Of a stretch of DNA of 62,000 nt, positions 1 to 62,000 are shown in pieces. Location: the NCBI RefSeq assembly GCF_964340395.1, contig NC_135552.1, forward strand, positions 14,479,694-14,541,693, in the 5' to 3' direction. The notes below the pieces were generated by a model, which saw only the letters and a list, made by a program, of their open reading frames with translations, searched no databases and was not told the origin of the DNA. A program made the position numbers and the translations under genes. Source of the DNA: Glandiceps talaboti. Its lineage: Eukaryota > Hemichordata > Enteropneusta > Spengelidae. Each line of letters opens with the position of its first letter. Within the stretch, counting starts at the first letter, position 1.

Positions 1-578
1 GCACAAGTCCAATAGATTTTTGTAAAGAGTTCTATGCCCTGTTTACAATTTCATGCACGCTGACAAAAAAATTGTTTTAAAAAAAAGAATTTACAAAAAA
101 AAAATTCAATTCATTCATAGAATATTCTATTCACTGCGACCAAATAAATCTAAGTAAAAATGTCTGCCCATACTAAGCTGCTAAGATTTGAACTGTTTTT
201 AGTTCATCAAGACATTGAAGTTAAACAAATGAGACTATCACACAAAAGTTTTTCTCTCCCCCTTGCCACATTTTACAAACCATACATTACTTTGAAAATC
301 AGAAAAAAGAGTCTGCCAGGATCTGTACCCTGTGACTCAACCTATTCCCACATACCATAAACACACCACAAAAAGTAAAAAAAAAAAAAATTCTTTTTTA
401 GAAAAATCTCTTTCTGCTATCTAGCTACAATGAAACTGCAAGATCTATATTTACGTTACATAATGTATCATTATTATAATTTATTGGTATTCTAAATTTA
501 TCATAACATGCCTTGGGATACAACATGGGAATTTCTACCCAACCCTAGAAGTTCTCTACCTTACTCAGGGATTCTTTT
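1..578. other. 3' flank, no gene seen
   Basis: AT-rich sequence with A runs near 75-105 and 380-390. I find no splice-consistent or family-recognisable coding sequence. It is either distal 3' UTR or intergenic. Confidence 0.5.
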
Positions 579-1008
579 ACCCATACCTTGGGAATCTCTA
601 CCATGCCTTGGGTATCTCTACCATACCCTGGTATTGCTACCATACCCTGGATATCTCTACCATACCCTGGGTATTGCTACCATACCCTGGATATCTCTAC
701 CATACCCTGGGTATTGCTACCATACCCTGGATATCTCTACCATACCCTGGGTATTGCTACCATACCCTGGATATCTCTACCATACCCTGGGTATCGCTAC
801 CATACCCTGGGTATCGCTACCATACCCTGGGCATCTCTACCCATAATATGAATCTCTACCATACCCTGGGGGTATCTCTACCATACCCTGGGCATCTCTA
901 CCCATAATATGAATCTCTACCATACATACCCTGGGTAATCTCTACCATACCCTGGGCATCTCTACACATATATATGAATCTCTACCATACCTACTACTGT
1001 ACCCTAGG
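579..1008. repeat. minisatellite, 20-bp unit in 40-bp dimers
   Basis: About 20 copies of a unit like CCATACCCTGGNTATCTCTA. In the centre (about 620-800) two variants, GGATATCTC and GGGTATTGC, alternate to give a 40-bp higher-order repeat. The right part degenerates, with inserted CATAATATGAATC. Overlapping open frames here are repeat artefacts. Confidence 0.95.
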
Positions 1009-1363
1009 AATCCCCATATCACCCTAAAGCTGCTACATAAACCATTCCCTGACAATGATATTTATTTCATCAACTTAAAGCTGCTGCTGACCAAGCTGAT
1101 TTGATATTTGGAATTCAATATTTTAAATAATATAATAAGAGAGATTTAGTGCCAATCAGTTTTTGTCAATGCTTGTTTGTGACATAACATAATTTTACGG
1201 CACACTGATTGCTGGTGTGTGAACTACATGAAATATACAATAACCTGATGATGCTCTGTTAACAAGCCGAAAGCTAGTCAGAACTTTTGGAAACCCTTAA
1301 AGTTGAGTTTTGTTGAGACTACCTAGTTTTCATGTGTGTTTATACTTTTAGACACCACATTCA

Positions 1364-1960
1364 CAGAAATATACAACCCATAAACACCAAAGTAAAGTGT
1401 TATCTGTATGTACCACATCTGTTTATAGCATCCATATGAAGTGTAAAAGTATACTGTTTCATTTACTAATTGACCACATTAGAAAGGCCACACGCTGGGC
1501 TTGTAAATAAACCAATTGAAATGGTATACTTTTACACTTGATATGAATGCTATGACAAAGTCTTCATATGGAAACTCATCTGTGTTGGTATACCATAGTA
1601 TTCAATTTGAACTTTTTGTTCCAAACACAACTTGAAAATTTTCAACAGGGAGTGAAAGAAGCTATTTACATCCGGGCACTTAAAAACCATCACTGAACAG
1701 AGACAGAGGGCAATATATATAAACTTCAAGGCACCGATGACCCCTTATTAGGCTCACGTGTCCGCAAGGTCACGTGTACTGAATAGCGGATCAACCTGTT
1801 GACAAAGACTGAAGAAGTGTGCAGTCGAAAATTTCAGGTAAATTTTCAAGTTGTGTTTGGAACAAAAAGTTCAAATTGAATGCTATCACCAAGTGTAGCA
1901 CATAGAGAAAGTGTTTTTACTTCTGATCAGTGTTACTCGGTGTGACAGAAAGTGTCCATC
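1364..1960. repeat. dispersed repeat, copy 1 (interrupted)
   Basis: This stretch matches 46117-46350 along its length (for example TCTGTATGTACCACA, TTGACCACATTAGAAAGGCC, GGCTTGTAAATAAACCAATT). Its core, 1440-1545, is flanked by inverted ends GTGTAAAAGTATA and TATACTTTTACAC. Relative to the 46-kb copy it carries about 330 extra bases that contain the hairpin element at 1595-1886. Confidence 0.85.
1595..1886. mobile_element. foldback MITE with 42-bp perfect terminal inverted repeats
   Basis: The arm at 1600-1641 (starting ATTCAATTTGAACTTTTTG) is an exact reverse complement of 1840-1881. Allowing one mismatch, the arms extend to 1595 and 1886. No coding capacity. The identical arms suggest recent insertion or continued homogenisation. 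The superfamily is not assignable from the ends. Confidence 0.9.
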
Positions 1961-2523
1961 TTAATGAGATCTGTATAGCTAAATACAGAATACATGTATA
2001 CACATTTTCATGTTGATTCCGAGTAAATGACTCATAGAAACTACTACTAGTGAATATCGGACTAACTCTACAGCGTCACATGGTATATAACATATATAGT
2101 GTACAATGGATCACACTTATGCTCACATAATTCAAATTCAATACAGATCTTGCAGTTTCTACGTCTAAAACACTGATTTTCTAAAAGTCTAAAACTCTTG
2201 TCATTCTGTCTAAAACACTTGACTTTCTAACTTGACTGACTAAAACCTGTCAAAAAAGACAACTACAAATTCTACAACTTTCCCCCCCGTGACAGTTTGT
2301 TGTTTTGAAATGTTCAGTTCTTATTTTCTTTCTTTTTTTAAATTTAAAATCATGTTTTTGAATGCTTTCACATCTCTACAAAAATCATTTATGAAGTCTG
2401 ACAAATACACTGGAAACCTTAAAAATAGCTCTCTTCAATAAGAAAATATACTTTAGTTATTTTCCCTTTTTTATTCATCTCTTTAAAATTATGATGTCTA
2501 TTTTGCAGCAAAAAATAATTAAA

Positions 2524-2555
2524 AAAATCTATTGTTGTTGTTGTTGTTGTTGTCA
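2524..2555. repeat. (TTG)n microsatellite
   Basis: Seven to eight TTG units (CAA on the minus strand), downstream of the RBMS stop codon. Confidence 0.9.
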
Positions 2556-2839
2556 GTGTAGAGGTGTAGCCATGGTTGCTGTAACCTTTCCATTGCACTC
2601 ATCACATTCAGCCTCCATTGTGGTTCCCACCCTCTTTCATTCTGTTCCAAAATAGAGAAGAGAAACCAATTACTAGGAATGTAGAGTATACTCACAGATA
2701 TCTTTTTCTGGAAGTTACAGTAGAATGCAACACACAAACAAATTTCCCTCAAAATCAAATTTTTTTCAATTCTAGTTACACTTTGCCATATGACAGCTTT
2801 TCCTTTTCCATTTCAAATAATAAAAGAAGTTTGGGGGTT

Positions 2840-3121
2840 AACTTTTACTTTTTTTTCATTTGTACATTTCAGCAACATGACTACTGCCTTCCTTGGGACA
2901 AACTGACAATGATTACTGTTCACCACTAGAGGGCGGTGTGGTGAACAAATTGTCCCAGACATGGCTGAGCTGAACACCTTCCCTCTTGTCCCCTATTCAT
3001 CTATGGGGAGGATTTGTTCAACTCGCTGCCATCTCGTCGTGAACGGTAATCATTGTCAGTTTGTCCCAAGGAAAGCAACAATGATGTTGCTGAAACGTAG
3101 ACATGAAAAAAAAGTAATTTG
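2840..3121. mobile_element. foldback MITE just downstream of the RBMS stop
   Basis: About 83-bp imperfect inverted ends (2840-2923 and 3041-3121) share CTTTTTTTTCAT, TTTCAGCAACAT and TTCCTTGGGACAAACTGAC. The internal loop is about 115 bp. It starts roughly 120 bp past the stop codon, so it would be transcribed in the 3' UTR if polyadenylation is distal. Confidence 0.85.
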
Positions 3122-3165
3122 GTTTTGAATCAATGAGCACTATTTTAACTATTAGATGTTCCAAC

Positions 3166-3171
3166 TTTATT
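3166..3171 (-). promoter_or_regulatory. candidate polyadenylation signal AATAAA
   Basis: A minus-strand AATAAA lies 73 bp beyond the stop. Using it would give a short 3' UTR that excludes the hairpin element at 2840-3121. Other T/A-rich hexamers lie further out, so the real 3' end is undetermined. Confidence 0.35.
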
Positions 3172-3237
3172 AGTTTACTAAGATTTGTAAAAAATATAAT
3201 GGTTTGAACATGTTGTTCTCACCTTATACCCTCTCCA

Positions 3238-3243
3238 TTTATT
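3238..3243 (-). promoter_or_regulatory. AATAAA immediately after stop codon
   Basis: The hexamer AATAAA follows the TGA stop directly on the minus strand. It would give an extremely short 3' UTR if used, so it is probably not the main polyadenylation signal. Confidence 0.2.
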
Positions 3244-60771
<57,528 letters not shown>

Positions 60772-62000
60772 ACTAGATCTATGGAAAGGGCAAGTAATCA
60801 CAAGTTTTGGTGTGGTAGATGAAGTTAGCAGCTTGTAGCAGAGAGTAACCGGGAAGTGCACTTGAGCACGAATCGAGGACCACACCAACTCAAACGCATT
60901 CCGCCCAACGTTTCCTGTATACACAGTAATTGCCTGGAATTCAATGGGTGGAATTCAAAGGACCGTGTAACAATGAAATGTTACTCTGCAAATACCTGAC
61001 CTGATTAGACATGACAACATTAAAACTAAACAGTACACAATGATTTATGCTAGCCACATTCAATTCAATATTCGTGGTACATTGTTTTAAAATAGCATTT
61101 TCATGCATAAACCAAACATGTAGCTAAGGGTGAAATAATTGAGATATCTTTTTGAACAGAAAGGTAAATAAATTTTGTTGGCACATGAATTAATTAACTT
61201 AACCACAATTGTAAAGATTCACATTATATCAATGATATTGAAAATACTCAGAGATCACACCATACATTCTACATGGCTTTGCTTCGAAATTTACTGGAAT
61301 CGGCCTCTTTCCGTACAGGCTTGAATTCCGTTTTTACAGTAAACGCTACAAAACGTAAACAAATCACACGTGTACTGTCCCTACCGGGCGATACGTCAGA
61401 TGCTGAAATCACAAAAAAATATACCAACCGTTAAGTTTTTTTAACGATTTGTAGAGAAGAGTGATTTAAAGTTATTGTATATGGAACCCTATTTAATCTA
61501 TAAAAAAAAATAACCAGTGAGTTTGTGCGTTACTGGTTTAAAATTATCTAGGTCAACTGTCTTACACCCGCCCAATGACACGTCGATCTACTGTATAAGC
61601 CTACCAGTATTCCTCCGCGTTCTTAGAACTGTCAGTCGGAACTTTCGTACAGCTCAGAGCTCTAATGGAAAATGTAACATTGAGTGGTGATGATCTAACA
61701 GTAATTATCTCTTATTACGGTTCCTCTAATACATTTACTAGTAAAGAATTGAAATTCCTGAGGGAGTGGACCGGGGTATGGGGGGGGGGGGAGTGGCCCT
61801 GAGGGGCCGGTCATTTTTAACTGGGTGGGTTTGTGTTTTTAGTTTTGGGATCATTTTGGAAAACAACATTCCAATTGGGGAGTAAATTTGTCATTTTGGT
61901 GCCGCAAAACAACTGTTTGTCGAAATGTTCTAAAGTGGGAGGGGATATTACACCCCGTACCCTCCCTATCTTTTAATAAATTACATACTAGTATATATGC
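60772..62000 (-). promoter_or_regulatory. presumed 5' UTR and promoter-side region of RBMS
   Basis: Sequence upstream of the proposed first exon. The first 150 bp stay open in the exon 1 frame but have no ATG in that part. There is no clear TATA box and no divergent gene. A poly(G) tract lies at 61781-61791. The placement is inferred from gene orientation only. Confidence 0.35.

Overview
This is eukaryotic, animal-type DNA: intron-rich, AT-rich and packed with micro- and minisatellites and small foldback transposons. It holds one recognisable protein-coding gene, on the minus strand and filling almost the whole window: an RBMS/shep-family single-stranded nucleic-acid-binding protein with two RRM domains. 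I joined 14 coding exons by hand. All junctions have AG acceptors, GT donors and matching phases, and they give 1857 nt (618 residues plus stop). The spliced protein resembles vertebrate RBMS1/2/3 and Drosophila alan shepard (shep). The repeat style (ACATGTA-rich stretches, GACA/GGAC-tailed dispersed repeats, many MITEs) suggests a marine invertebrate such as a lophotrochozoan, hemichordate or cephalochordate. The sequence does not let me choose among them.

Layout, right to left (the direction of transcription). 62000-60772 is upstream sequence. 60771-60293 holds exons 1-2, with acidic, Asn-rich N-terminal sequence; exon 1 is tentative. Intron 2 (about 15.6 kb) holds minisatellites, (GACA)n and several MITEs. 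Exons 3 (44.7 kb) and 4 (41.4 kb) encode a Ser/Thr/Pro/Tyr-rich low-complexity region. Intron 4 (about 15.2 kb) holds arrays of 150, 30, 24 and 37 bp units and long (TA)n and (TG)n tracts. Exon 5 (26.1 kb) is a 34-codon phase-0 cassette. Intron 5 (about 16 kb) holds arrays with 68, 47 and 33 bp units and a 2.42-kb foldback transposon with TTAA target duplications. The compact 10.0-3.2 kb block carries exons 6-14: RRM1 on exons 6-8, RRM2 on exons 9-11, and a Met/Gln/Pro-rich C-terminus on exons 12-14 ending in a polyQ-YYSK tail. 3243-1 is 3' UTR and flank with three hairpin or tandem elements.

I found no second protein gene, rRNA, confident tRNA, CRISPR array or intact transposase. Most other long reading frames come from tandem arrays whose unit is a multiple of three (24, 30, 33 or 150 bp). 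The most notable findings are the TTAA foldback element nested inside an hAT-like remnant, a hairpin insertion whose unoccupied counterpart lies 45 kb away, a dispersed inverted-end family whose opposed copies flank exons 3-4, a motif shared by two minisatellites and several dispersed hairpins, and an unusual Gly-to-Arg change in the RNP2 motif of RRM1. I see no evidence of a wholly new biological system.
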